From an uncultured Prevotellaceae bacterium (lineage in GTDB: Bacteria; Bacteroidota; Bacteroidia; Bacteroidales; Bacteroidaceae), in NCBI GenBank assembly GCA_900313235.1, contig OMQN01000032.1, positions 1 through 59,013 of the forward strand: 59,013 nt of DNA. The letters run 5' to 3'. The translations under genes were made by a program, and so were the position numbers. The notes beneath the pieces are model-generated. The model was not told the DNA's origin, made no database searches, and saw only the letters and a program-made list of their open reading frames with translations. Positions 22,142 through 29,480 of the stretch are shown piece by piece (positions within the stretch are counted from its first letter, which is position 1; every line of letters starts with the position of its first letter).

Positions 22142-23386
22142 ATGGCAATTGAGTTATCATTTAAAGGACAGATAAAGAGTAGAAAGAAACTGCTAAATAA
22201 TATTACCAAGTTATCTAAGAACAGTTCTTTTGAAATTATTGTTGACGATGAGGGGGACATCTCCGTAACTCTTTGTCCTACGGGTGAGATAACCTTTCAT
22301 ATCATTGAAGGTGGATTATGGCATAAGACAAAAATTGAAGGCAATTTTCAAAGTACTCCGGCAGGTCCTGGGTTTCATAAGGCAGCAGTTGATTTTATCG
22401 ATGCTCTTAATATGGAAAATCTTTTCTATGAAGATGATACAGAATATGCCGAAGACCGTGACTTTGCAAAACTGTGCAACAACCATTTTTATCGATGGCT
22501 GGAGGCGCTTATAGAGCTTGCTAGTCAAAAAACGGATGAGGGCAATGAACACCCTCTATTTATTTGTTGGTCGACAAATCAGTATATGCCAGTTGTATGT
22601 GGGGCAAAAATAGTTGCTCCTACAGGTTTGTGGAGCATCAAGTTCATAAACCAGCTGATACATGATAAAGGTATTGAGACTCTCGCTGATCGTTTTTTTG
22701 TATGGCCTCATGAGCAACAGGATGCAACTTTCTATAGGAATAGCGCAATGAAGTTACTTTGGGAAGATTGCTATTATGTGCCATCAGAAAGAAGTAAAAG
22801 TGATGCTGATCTCAATAGATCAATCATCGATAACCTTGAAAAGGCTTATGGGCTAAATCCAATGCTGCCACTTCCTTATGATAATTATTGTGAAGTTTGC
22901 CATCTGGACGGCAGTTCACCCATTATACCTTCAACTGCCGTTCCCATGATGGATGAATATAAACCGGGCTATCGTAAGGGAATGGTCGAGGAAACTATCG
23001 ATAGATTGACAATAACAATACCTGGTTCATATCAACGACATCTTGAATTCAACGATGATGACTGGCCGATAACAATTTGGTATGACCAAAGTACGGATAG
23101 CCCAGTATGGAGACTTACCATATTCGAATTGGAGAAAGAAATAGGAAAGCCCAAGCTGAACGGTAATCAGTATGACTATTACGAAGAGTTTGAAGTTGAA
23201 GGTGGTAACGGCGTATTGGCCTCCCAACAATGTCAAGAAGACGGTGACGATTTTTATATGGTAATCTGTCAGATAGCTTCAGGAACATCACTTCATCTGA
23301 TAACAGTATCCTATAAAGAGCCAAAGGAGTTTGATCAGATTAGAAGCCAATTGTTACTCACAACATGTCGGATAGAAAAGGAATAG
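22142..23386 (+). CDS. Hypothetical cytoplasmic protein, 414 residues
   Basis: I do not recognise a family. No signal peptide, no membrane helix. The sequence is acidic and rich in W, Y and F. Two parts can be seen: an N-terminal part (1-260) ending in an YDNYCEVCHLDGSSP stretch whose C-x2-C-x-L might bind metal, and a C-terminal part (about 270-414) of beta-like segments (RLTITIPGSYQ, WPITIWYDQ, PVWRLTIFEL, LHLITVSYK). The second part looks like a small beta-sandwich. It follows the 21536 gene by 57 bases and is probably co-transcribed with it. Confidence 0.65.
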   Translation: MAIELSFKGQIKSRKKLLNNITKLSKNSSFEIIVDDEGDISVTLCPTGEITFHIIEGGLWHKTKIEGNFQSTPAGPGFHKAAVDFIDALNMENLFYEDDTEYAEDRDFAKLCNNHFYRWLEALIELASQKTDEGNEHPLFICWSTNQYMPVVCGAKIVAPTGLWSIKFINQLIHDKGIETLADRFFVWPHEQQDATFYRNSAMKLLWEDCYYVPSERSKSDADLNRSIIDNLEKAYGLNPMLPLPYDNYCEVCHLDGSSPIIPSTAVPMMDEYKPGYRKGMVEETIDRLTITIPGSYQRHLEFNDDDWPITIWYDQSTDSPVWRLTIFELEKEIGKPKLNGNQYDYYEEFEVEGGNGVLASQQCQEDGDDFYMVICQIASGTSLHLITVSYKEPKEFDQIRSQLLLTTCRIEKE

Positions 23387-23564
23387 TAATGATATAAAAT
23401 GTAATGTCGTTTGGAGGGTATATGATGCGGAGAAGGTAGAAGCTGTTCTGCAAAAGATTATAGCAGAGAAACAGCATCCTCGAGAATTTAGCTATGAAAT
23501 AGAATATGACGAGGAATGGAAATTAGTTGAATGGTATATGCAAGACTTTCACAAAAAGAAATGA
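23376..23564 (+). pseudogene. Remnant of a small gene
   Basis: Open frame of 62 codons without an initiator until near its end, directly after the 22142 gene. It encodes a protein-like tail with WRVYDAEKVEAVLQKII and EIEYDEEWKLVEWYMQDF. The composition is like that of the neighbouring genes. It probably is the 3' end of a deleted gene; use of an unusual start such as ATA cannot be excluded. Confidence 0.45.
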
Positions 23565-23607
23565 ATCATGGGGACAAACTGTCCCCGTGATTGTTGTCTT
23601 GTTGTTC

Positions 23608-23639
23608 GGTCACATGGTCACAGCTGTGACCATGTGACC
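23608..23639. repeat. Perfect 32-bp palindrome
   Basis: GGTCACATGGTCACAG at 23608-23623 is followed immediately by its exact reverse complement. Each arm contains GGTCAC twice. A degenerate copy is at 23729-23758. Confidence 0.85.
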
Positions 23640-23728
23640 ATTTAGTTGGTTTAGTGGTTCTATTATTTGCATAAACGATTGAATATTAATGTATTACATT
23701 ATTATTGTATCGTCCTTTGCTTTTCTGT

Positions 23729-23758
23729 GGTCACATGGTCACAACTGTGACCGTGACC
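23729..23758. repeat. Degenerate copy of the GGTCACA palindrome
   Basis: GGTCACATGGTCACA is intact at 23729-23743, while the right arm (ACTGTGACCGTGACC) has lost bases. Confidence 0.7.
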
Positions 23759-23772
23759 GTTTCTTGCCGAAA

Positions 23773-23878
23773 TTAGTTGTATACAGCGGCGTATTAGTTG
23801 TAGTGCAGGTGCGTATTAGTTGTATACAGCGACGTATTAGTTGTATACAGACCTGTATTAGCTGTATCCAGTGACGTA
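23773..23878. repeat. Five-unit 21-bp tandem array
   Basis: Five units of 21, 22, 21, 21 and 21 bp, consensus TTAGTTGTATACAGCGACGTA. Units differ at 1-6 positions. The fifth, with TTAGCTGTA, matches the core of the left array at 19070-19233. Confidence 0.85.
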
Positions 23879-24058
23879 TCTTTTGAGGCAGTTGCCCCGA
23901 TTTTTGAATTTTCTCAATCAAAGGGATCTCAATCAAAGGTCCCCGTGATTCCCCCAAATATTATTTGAGTTTTTTCGAGTGACTGTCGCTGGAGGCATGA
24001 GCATCCGGCTCTTTTATCAACGGAAGGAATCGGTGAGGAGCTTGATTTCTCATTCTCT

Positions 24059-25840
24059 TTATTTCATTGCATTTTCTAATTCTTCCTTCATGACCTCCAC
24101 GCCGGGGAAGCCTGTCATCAGATAAGTCCTCTCTCCCTTGGAGTTATAGATGGCGTAGGTGGGGTAAGCCTGTTCTCCATATTGCTGAAGAATATGATTC
24201 AACTGTTCTTCTGTCAAGTAGTAGTGCTCCCCGTGTATATCAGGGATAAGTTCTTTCCATCTGTCGAACGGAGAAGTGGATGAGGTCATGTAGATGTACA
24301 CGATGTCCTTGCCGTCCAGTTCCTGCTTCATAGGCTTCATTTGGTCAATGGCGACCCTGCAGGGACCACACCATGTTGCCCAGATGTCGATGAGCACCGT
24401 CTTGCCTTTGTATCGATTGAGGATAGTTGACAAGATGCTGTCGGGCGAGACATCTGTCATGTCCAGATAATGGATATGGTCATTGCCTGTTATCTTCTCC
24501 TTGTTGGATGCAACACTCTGTTTGTATTCCTCCACGTATTTGTCGTACAAGTCCGAAAGATTCTTGTCCTCGATGAGCGGTTTGGGAACATCCTTCCCAT
24601 TGAGCACCAGGGGCAAGCAGTAGCAGTAGCGGGCAAGGTCGGCATTGATGCCGCGTGCGTCAGTGGCTTTCACATAATATTTGCTGGCATCGACAAAGGG
24701 ATAGCCAAACACTGCCGTCGGAGAATACAAATTCTTGGTGTAATGCCGAAGGACAAAATCCGTGAATTCCTTGGAATTGAGCAACGAGTCCGCAACAACG
24801 TTATCAAGGTAGGGAGGATTATATTCGTCTGCCATCAGATAGTCCATTGCCGTTTTGCTGCATGAGAATCCTTTTAATATATCCACACCATCATCTTTTT
24901 CTTTCTTTACAGCATTCATCAAAGTTGCCACATCATGAATTTCCTTCCAATTAGTCCCTTCCGTCTCAGCAAACGCCTTATTATAATTCACCACAAGTGG
25001 ATACATTTCCCTGTCGAACTTGGCGAAATAGCCCTTGAATCCCACAAATTTGCTGTTGGCTCCTGAATCATCGTGCAACATGTCAATCAACACTGTCACT
25101 TCCTTGCCTGAGGCAAGATAGAGAGCACATTGAGAAGTCCACGGAACGTTGAAGATGGAAGCCCATCCTATCTGGGGAAAATATATTGGAAGACGAAGGG
25201 TTGCCTCTCCGTTATCGTCCAGCCTCACGTCCACATCCACGGGCTTTGAAGGATTCTTCAAGTCCACATACTGAACCTGCACCTCCGTATTCATTCCCTT
25301 TCGGTAGTTCATCGCCTTGAAATGGATGGTGGCTGGTTCATCGCTGTATTTCATTTCCGCCAGTACATCCTCCTCTGCATAGTCGGCTTTGTATTCATCC
25401 GGCACAGGAGTGACGGGCATCGTGTAACTCTTCTCATGGATGGCGAACACCTTGAAATCGTTCAATGTCGTGCCTTCCAGGAAGTCAAACTCTTTTGTGT
25501 CAAGAGGCAAGGGTTTGAAATAAAGGACAAATTTCCTGAGCCAAGTATCCTTGTCGGTGTAGCACTCCTCATCCAGCGCGATGCTGTCGCTTCCAACAAT
25601 GGCATACGTCTTCCCTTCCGATTGCAGATAACTCTCCCCGGAAATCCGAAACCACCCATCTGGTGGATACTGATAAGCGGCATATAGCGTTGTCTTCTCT
25701 TTCGAGAATTCCACCTTTGTTATCATAAACTGAGGATTGGGAGAATAGCTAACTGCCAACTCCTCCCATACCACTTTCTTCTGCCCCATCGCTACCACAC
25801 AGACGAGGGCAAACAACAATGTTAAGATCTTTGTTTTCAT
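24059..25840 (-). CDS. TlpA-like thioredoxin-fold protein, exported
   Basis: Probable periplasmic thiol-disulfide oxidoreductase. A signal peptide ends near VVAMGQ. The N-terminal about 430 residues are a large beta- and helix-rich region of a kind common in Bacteroidota (with NFRKG-like YRKGMNTEVQVQYVDLKNPSKPVDVDV, resembling the beta domains that precede TlpA modules). The C-terminal about 140 residues form an AhpC/TSA-thioredoxin domain with the active site WCGPC near residue 490 and the cis-proline region QAYPTYAIY. Its role may be cytochrome maturation or redox folding of exported proteins; the partner is unknown. It is monocistronic and convergent with the island. Confidence 0.85.
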   Translation of the reverse strand: MKTKILTLLFALVCVVAMGQKKVVWEELAVSYSPNPQFMITKVEFSKEKTTLYAAYQYPPDGWFRISGESYLQSEGKTYAIVGSDSIALDEECYTDKDTWLRKFVLYFKPLPLDTKEFDFLEGTTLNDFKVFAIHEKSYTMPVTPVPDEYKADYAEEDVLAEMKYSDEPATIHFKAMNYRKGMNTEVQVQYVDLKNPSKPVDVDVRLDDNGEATLRLPIYFPQIGWASIFNVPWTSQCALYLASGKEVTVLIDMLHDDSGANSKFVGFKGYFAKFDREMYPLVVNYNKAFAETEGTNWKEIHDVATLMNAVKKEKDDGVDILKGFSCSKTAMDYLMADEYNPPYLDNVVADSLLNSKEFTDFVLRHYTKNLYSPTAVFGYPFVDASKYYVKATDARGINADLARYCYCLPLVLNGKDVPKPLIEDKNLSDLYDKYVEEYKQSVASNKEKITGNDHIHYLDMTDVSPDSILSTILNRYKGKTVLIDIWATWCGPCRVAIDQMKPMKQELDGKDIVYIYMTSSTSPFDRWKELIPDIHGEHYYLTEEQLNHILQQYGEQAYPTYAIYNSKGERTYLMTGFPGVEVMKEELENAMK

Positions 25841-26042
25841 TTGTTTCTTTTACTTCTGTATATAATAACGAGAAAATTCCTTTCTTCTTATATTCAAACG
25901 CCACTTTCTGCAAAAACACACAAAAAAACGGGATTACCGCAAGAATATATCTCCGCTGAAGCGCATCTTGCTGAAGGTCAAGAATGTTACCACTAAAATA
26001 CATGCCAACCAATCAGAGAGACCTCTTACCTTTGATTGTCGG

Positions 26043-26056
26043 TGCAAACGTTTGCA
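26043..26056. promoter_or_regulatory. LacI-type operator upstream of the amylase gene
   Basis: TGCAAACGTTTGCA, identical to the operator before susC (10708-10721). It begins 69 bp upstream of the -7 box, the same distance as at susC. Confidence 0.85.
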
Positions 26057-26111
26057 TGGCGGTTTCAAAACTATTCAACTGCGTTGAGAAACAACGTAGC
26101 GGTTTTCTTCG

Positions 26112-26119
26112 TATCTTTG
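26112..26119 (+). promoter_or_regulatory. Amylase -7 box
   Basis: TATCTTTG followed by CACA, 28 bases before the start codon. No TTTG at the -33 spacing, as at susC. Confidence 0.65.
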
Positions 26120-26147
26120 CACAAAATTATTACTAACAAGTATACTT

Positions 26148-28151
26148 ATGAAAAAGCTTTTTTCGCTCATAGTTTGTACGTTGGCAACGCTGTCCCTGTC
26201 TGCACAGGGATGGCCTGCCCAATATGAAGGTGTGATGTTGCAGGGATTCTATTGGGATTCCTTCTCACAGTCACAGTGGGTCAAGTTAGAGAATCAAGCC
26301 GACGAGCTCTCCCAGTATTTCACGCTGGTATGGTTGCCACAAAGCGGTGACTGTGGTGGCACTTCGATGGGCTACGACGACCTCTACTGGTTTCCTGGCC
26401 ACTATAACAGTTCATTCGGTAGTGAAGCAGAGCTGCGCTCGTTGATAAGCACCTTTAAGGAGAAGGGCATCGGCACCATTGCCGACGTAGTCATCAACCA
26501 CCGCAAGAATGTCTCTAACTGGGTAGACTTCCCCAAAGAGACCTACAATGGGGTGACTTATGAACTGAAGTCTACGGATATCTGCGCCAACGACGATGAT
26601 GGTGCCACAAAGACGTGGGCAACGCAGAACGGCTACTCACTCTCGGCCAACAATGATACGGGCGAAGGCTGGGGAGGCATGCGCGACCTCGACCACAAGA
26701 GTGAGAACGTGCAGAAGAATGTCAAGGCCTACCTGAAGATGCTGCTCAACGACCTAGGCTATACAGGCTTCCGCTACGACATGGTGAAGGGCTACAGTGC
26801 TTCCTTTACTAAGATGTATAACGAGGATTCACAGCCACAGTTCTCTGTCGGTGAGTGCTGGGACGGCACCAACACCATCAAGAACTGGATTGACGGCACA
26901 GGCAAGACCAGTGCTGCCTTCGACTTCCAGTTCCGCTACACGGTACGCAACGCAGCTAATGGTGGTGACTGGCGCAAACTGGGTCAGCAGAACGACGGCA
27001 ACTGGCCGTTGGTCAACAGCAATGTCGGCAACGGAAGCTATCGCCGCTATGCCGTCACCTTCGTGGAGAACCACGATACTGAGAAGCGCTCTAATGCCGC
27101 TCAAGATCCATTAAATAAGGACACGCTGGCTGCCAATGCCTATCTGCTGGCGATGCATGGCACACCCTGTATCTTCCTGACTCACTGGCGTGACTGCAAG
27201 CAAGCCCTCAAGGCCATGATTGACGTGCGCAAGGCTGTAGGAATCCATAACGAGAGTGAGGCTATCAACATTGCGACTAACCAGAACTACTATGCCGTAC
27301 GCACCGTGGGCAAGAATGGTCAGCTGACCTGTGTAGTCGGTAAAGAGGCCAACCAATATACCCCAAGCGGCAATGTTGTCAAGGTACTGTCTGGCCATCA
27401 TTTTGCCTACTGGATGTCAACATCCATGGAGACTGCATGGATTGACCTGGCGTCTGGTGAGTATGAGGGTACTCAGAAGGCTATGCTGACTGCCGTTTCA
27501 AGCAACAGCAATGCCCAGCTGGTATACACCACCGACGGCTCTACTCCTACAGCCAACAGCACGAAGGTGGCTAGCGGTACGAAGATTGATGTTACTGGCA
27601 ACATGACGCTGAAAGTTGGTCTGCTCATCGGTTCAACCGTCAGTGGCATTGTCACCCGTACCTACACTGAGCCTGCTCCTGTAGTGAAGAAGACCATCGA
27701 CATCTATGTTAATACGGACAAGGTAGGATGGACAACCGTTAACTTCTGGACGTGGGGTGGCGATGACACCCATGCTCCACAATCAGGGAAGTGGCCTGGT
27801 GACAAGGTGAGCTCAACGACCACCATCGGTGGCAAGCAGTGGTTCGCCAAGCAGTATACTATCACTGGTGACGACGACTTCGTCAACTTCGTATTCAGCA
27901 CGGGTACTGGCAGTCCACAGACTATTGACATCAACAACATCAAGAACACTACATTCTTCGAGATTTCCGACCAGCAAGAGAGTGGCAAGTACTTGGTCAA
28001 CGATGTTACAGGAAGCTACACAGCCATCAATGAAATAAGAGGTAAGATGTCAGAGGCAGGAAGTGGCATCTACGACCTGCAAGGCCGTCGTGTCAGCAAT
28101 ATGCAGCGTGGCATCTATATCGTCAACGGCAAAAAAGTCGTAATCAAGTAA
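26148..28151 (+). CDS. Secreted alpha-amylase (GH13) with starch-binding module and T9SS-like tail
   Basis: Endo-acting amylase that would cut starch outside the cell, filling the role of SusG. The signal peptide ends at SLSAQ. The GH13 barrel has D211 (GFRYDMVKG), E236 (VGECWDG) and D310 (FVENHD). A chitobiase-like Ig module follows at about 440-505 (TTDGSTPTAN...TLKVGLLIGSTVSG), then a CBM26-type module at about 515-605 with WTTVNFWTWGGD. The last about 30 residues (IYDLQGRRVSN...GIYIVNGKKVVIK) match a type IX secretion C-terminal signal. The same operator as at susC links it to the starch regulon although it lies outside the locus. Confidence 0.94.
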   Translation: MKKLFSLIVCTLATLSLSAQGWPAQYEGVMLQGFYWDSFSQSQWVKLENQADELSQYFTLVWLPQSGDCGGTSMGYDDLYWFPGHYNSSFGSEAELRSLISTFKEKGIGTIADVVINHRKNVSNWVDFPKETYNGVTYELKSTDICANDDDGATKTWATQNGYSLSANNDTGEGWGGMRDLDHKSENVQKNVKAYLKMLLNDLGYTGFRYDMVKGYSASFTKMYNEDSQPQFSVGECWDGTNTIKNWIDGTGKTSAAFDFQFRYTVRNAANGGDWRKLGQQNDGNWPLVNSNVGNGSYRRYAVTFVENHDTEKRSNAAQDPLNKDTLAANAYLLAMHGTPCIFLTHWRDCKQALKAMIDVRKAVGIHNESEAINIATNQNYYAVRTVGKNGQLTCVVGKEANQYTPSGNVVKVLSGHHFAYWMSTSMETAWIDLASGEYEGTQKAMLTAVSSNSNAQLVYTTDGSTPTANSTKVASGTKIDVTGNMTLKVGLLIGSTVSGIVTRTYTEPAPVVKKTIDIYVNTDKVGWTTVNFWTWGGDDTHAPQSGKWPGDKVSSTTTIGGKQWFAKQYTITGDDDFVNFVFSTGTGSPQTIDINNIKNTTFFEISDQQESGKYLVNDVTGSYTAINEIRGKMSEAGSGIYDLQGRRVSNMQRGIYIVNGKKVVIK

Positions 28152-28182
28152 AAAACGACAAGTAACAGTCGTTATTTAGCAG

Positions 28183-28228
28183 AAAATGCTTATCTTTGCA
28201 TCGTAAATGGTAAAGATAAGCATTTTTT
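28183..28228 (+). terminator. Amylase terminator overlapping the pepT promoter
   Basis: AAAATGCTTATCTTT (28183-28197) pairs perfectly with AAAGATAAGCATTTT (28212-28226) and continues into a T run at 28223-28228. The left arm contains TATCTTTG (28191-28198), which fits the -7 box of pepT, whose start codon follows the T run directly. Confidence 0.75.
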
Positions 28229-29452
28229 ATGGATATTACTGAAAGATTCCTCAACTATACCAAGTTTGATACACAGTCGGCTGAAGACAGCCAGACAGTA
28301 CCCAGCACCGCTAAGCAACTGCTGTTTGCCGAATACCTGAAGAAGGAGCTGGAACACGAGGGCCTCGACGACGTAGAACTAGACGAGAAAGGCTACCTCT
28401 ATGCCACGCTGAAGGCCAACACCAAGGGCGACATACCCACCATTGGCTTCATATCGCACTACGACACCAGTCCCGACTGCTCGGGTGCCGACATCAAGCC
28501 CCAAATAGTCAAGAGCTACAATGGTGCCGACATCATGCTCAGCGAAGGCGTCACCATGTCGCCCAAGAAATTCCCCGAGTTGTTGCAGCATGTAGGCGAA
28601 GACCTCATCGTCACTGACGGTACTACCCTGCTGGGAGCCGACGACAAGGCAGGCATTGCTGAGATTGTCGAAGCCATGGTCTACCTGCAGCATCACAAGG
28701 ACATCAAGCACGGTAAGATACGTATCGCCTTCAATCCCGACGAGGAGATTGGCATGGGCGCCCACCACTTCGACGTCGAGAAATTCGGCTGTCAGTGGGC
28801 CTACACCATGGATGGCGGCGACGTGGGTGAACTGGAGTACGAGAATTTCAATGCGGCATCAGCGAAGATTACCATCAAGGGCATCAGCGTACACCCGGGC
28901 TATGCCAAAGACAAGATGGTCAATGCCAATCGTCTGGCCGTGGAGTTTGCCGCCATGCTGCCTGCCGACGAGACACCAGAGACGACTGAGGGCTATCAGG
29001 GCTTCTATCATCTGTTGGGCATTACAGCCGGTGTGGAACAGGCTCGCCTCAGCTACATCATCCGCGACCACGACCGCGACCGTTTTGAAGACCGCAAGCG
29101 CTTTATCCTGCACTGCGCTGAGCAGATGAACGAACGTTACGGAGAGGGCACCGTAGAGTGTGTTGTCAGCGACCAGTACTACAACATGAAGGAGAAGATA
29201 GACCCGCAGATGCACGTCATCGACCTCGTGCTGAAAGCCATGCAGGAGTGCGGCATAGCTCCCAAGGTGAAGCCCATCCGTGGTGGTACGGACGGTGCAC
29301 AACTGTCGTTCAAGGGTCTGCCCTGCCCCAACATCTTTGCAGGAGGCATCAACTTCCACGGTCCCTACGAGTTTGTGCCCATCCAGTCTATGGAGAAAGC
29401 CATGAAACTGATTATCAAAATCTGCGAACTCACAGCCAGCTATAACGATTAA
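28229..29452 (+). CDS. pepT: Peptidase T (tripeptide aminopeptidase, M20)
   Basis: Cytoplasmic dinuclear-zinc aminopeptidase that removes the N-terminal residue of tripeptides. Family landmarks are in order: HYDTSPD (first zinc ligand), GADDKAG (bridging aspartate), [10 protein letters not shown] (catalytic and zinc-binding glutamates), [19 protein letters not shown] (ligand in the lid-domain entry) and the C-terminal [18 protein letters not shown]. Length 407 is standard and there is no signal peptide. It is a single gene with a very short leader that overlaps the amylase terminator; it has no functional tie to starch use. Confidence 0.97.
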   Translation: MDITERFLNYTKFDTQSAEDSQTVPSTAKQLLFAEYLKKELEHEGLDDVELDEKGYLYATLKANTKGDIPTIGFISHYDTSPDCSGADIKPQIVKSYNGADIMLSEGVTMSPKKFPELLQHVGEDLIVTDGTTLLGADDKAGIAEIVEAMVYLQHHKDIKHGKIRIAFNPDEEIGMGAHHFDVEKFGCQWAYTMDGGDVGELEYENFNAASAKITIKGISVHPGYAKDKMVNANRLAVEFAAMLPADETPETTEGYQGFYHLLGITAGVEQARLSYIIRDHDRDRFEDRKRFILHCAEQMNERYGEGTVECVVSDQYYNMKEKIDPQMHVIDLVLKAMQECGIAPKVKPIRGGTDGAQLSFKGLPCPNIFAGGINFHGPYEFVPIQSMEKAMKLIIKICELTASYND

Positions 29453-29480
29453 TACAGAACATAGAACGCTATACTAGACC

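Larger units (their letters stand above)
23565..24058. other. 494-bp gene-free region with palindromes and a 21-bp array
   Basis: Contains a 32-bp perfect palindrome, a degenerate second copy, a five-unit 21-bp array and two TCCCCGTGATT motifs (about 23582 and 23940). Nothing protein-like is seen. Confidence 0.6.
25841..26147. other. Divergent control region between tlpA-like gene and amylase
   Basis: 307 bases without a gene. The right half carries the operator (26043-26056) and promoter (26112-26119) of the amylase. No clear TAnnTTTG box for the minus-strand gene is seen. Confidence 0.6.

Noticed and set aside
23773..23878. CRISPR array
   Set aside because: The units abut with no spacers between them, the 21-bp period is too short, and no cas genes are in view.
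25749..26012. 87-codon frame upstream of the TlpA-like gene
   Set aside because: Overlaps the 5' end of the real gene in another frame and ends in a low-complexity tail; no family match.
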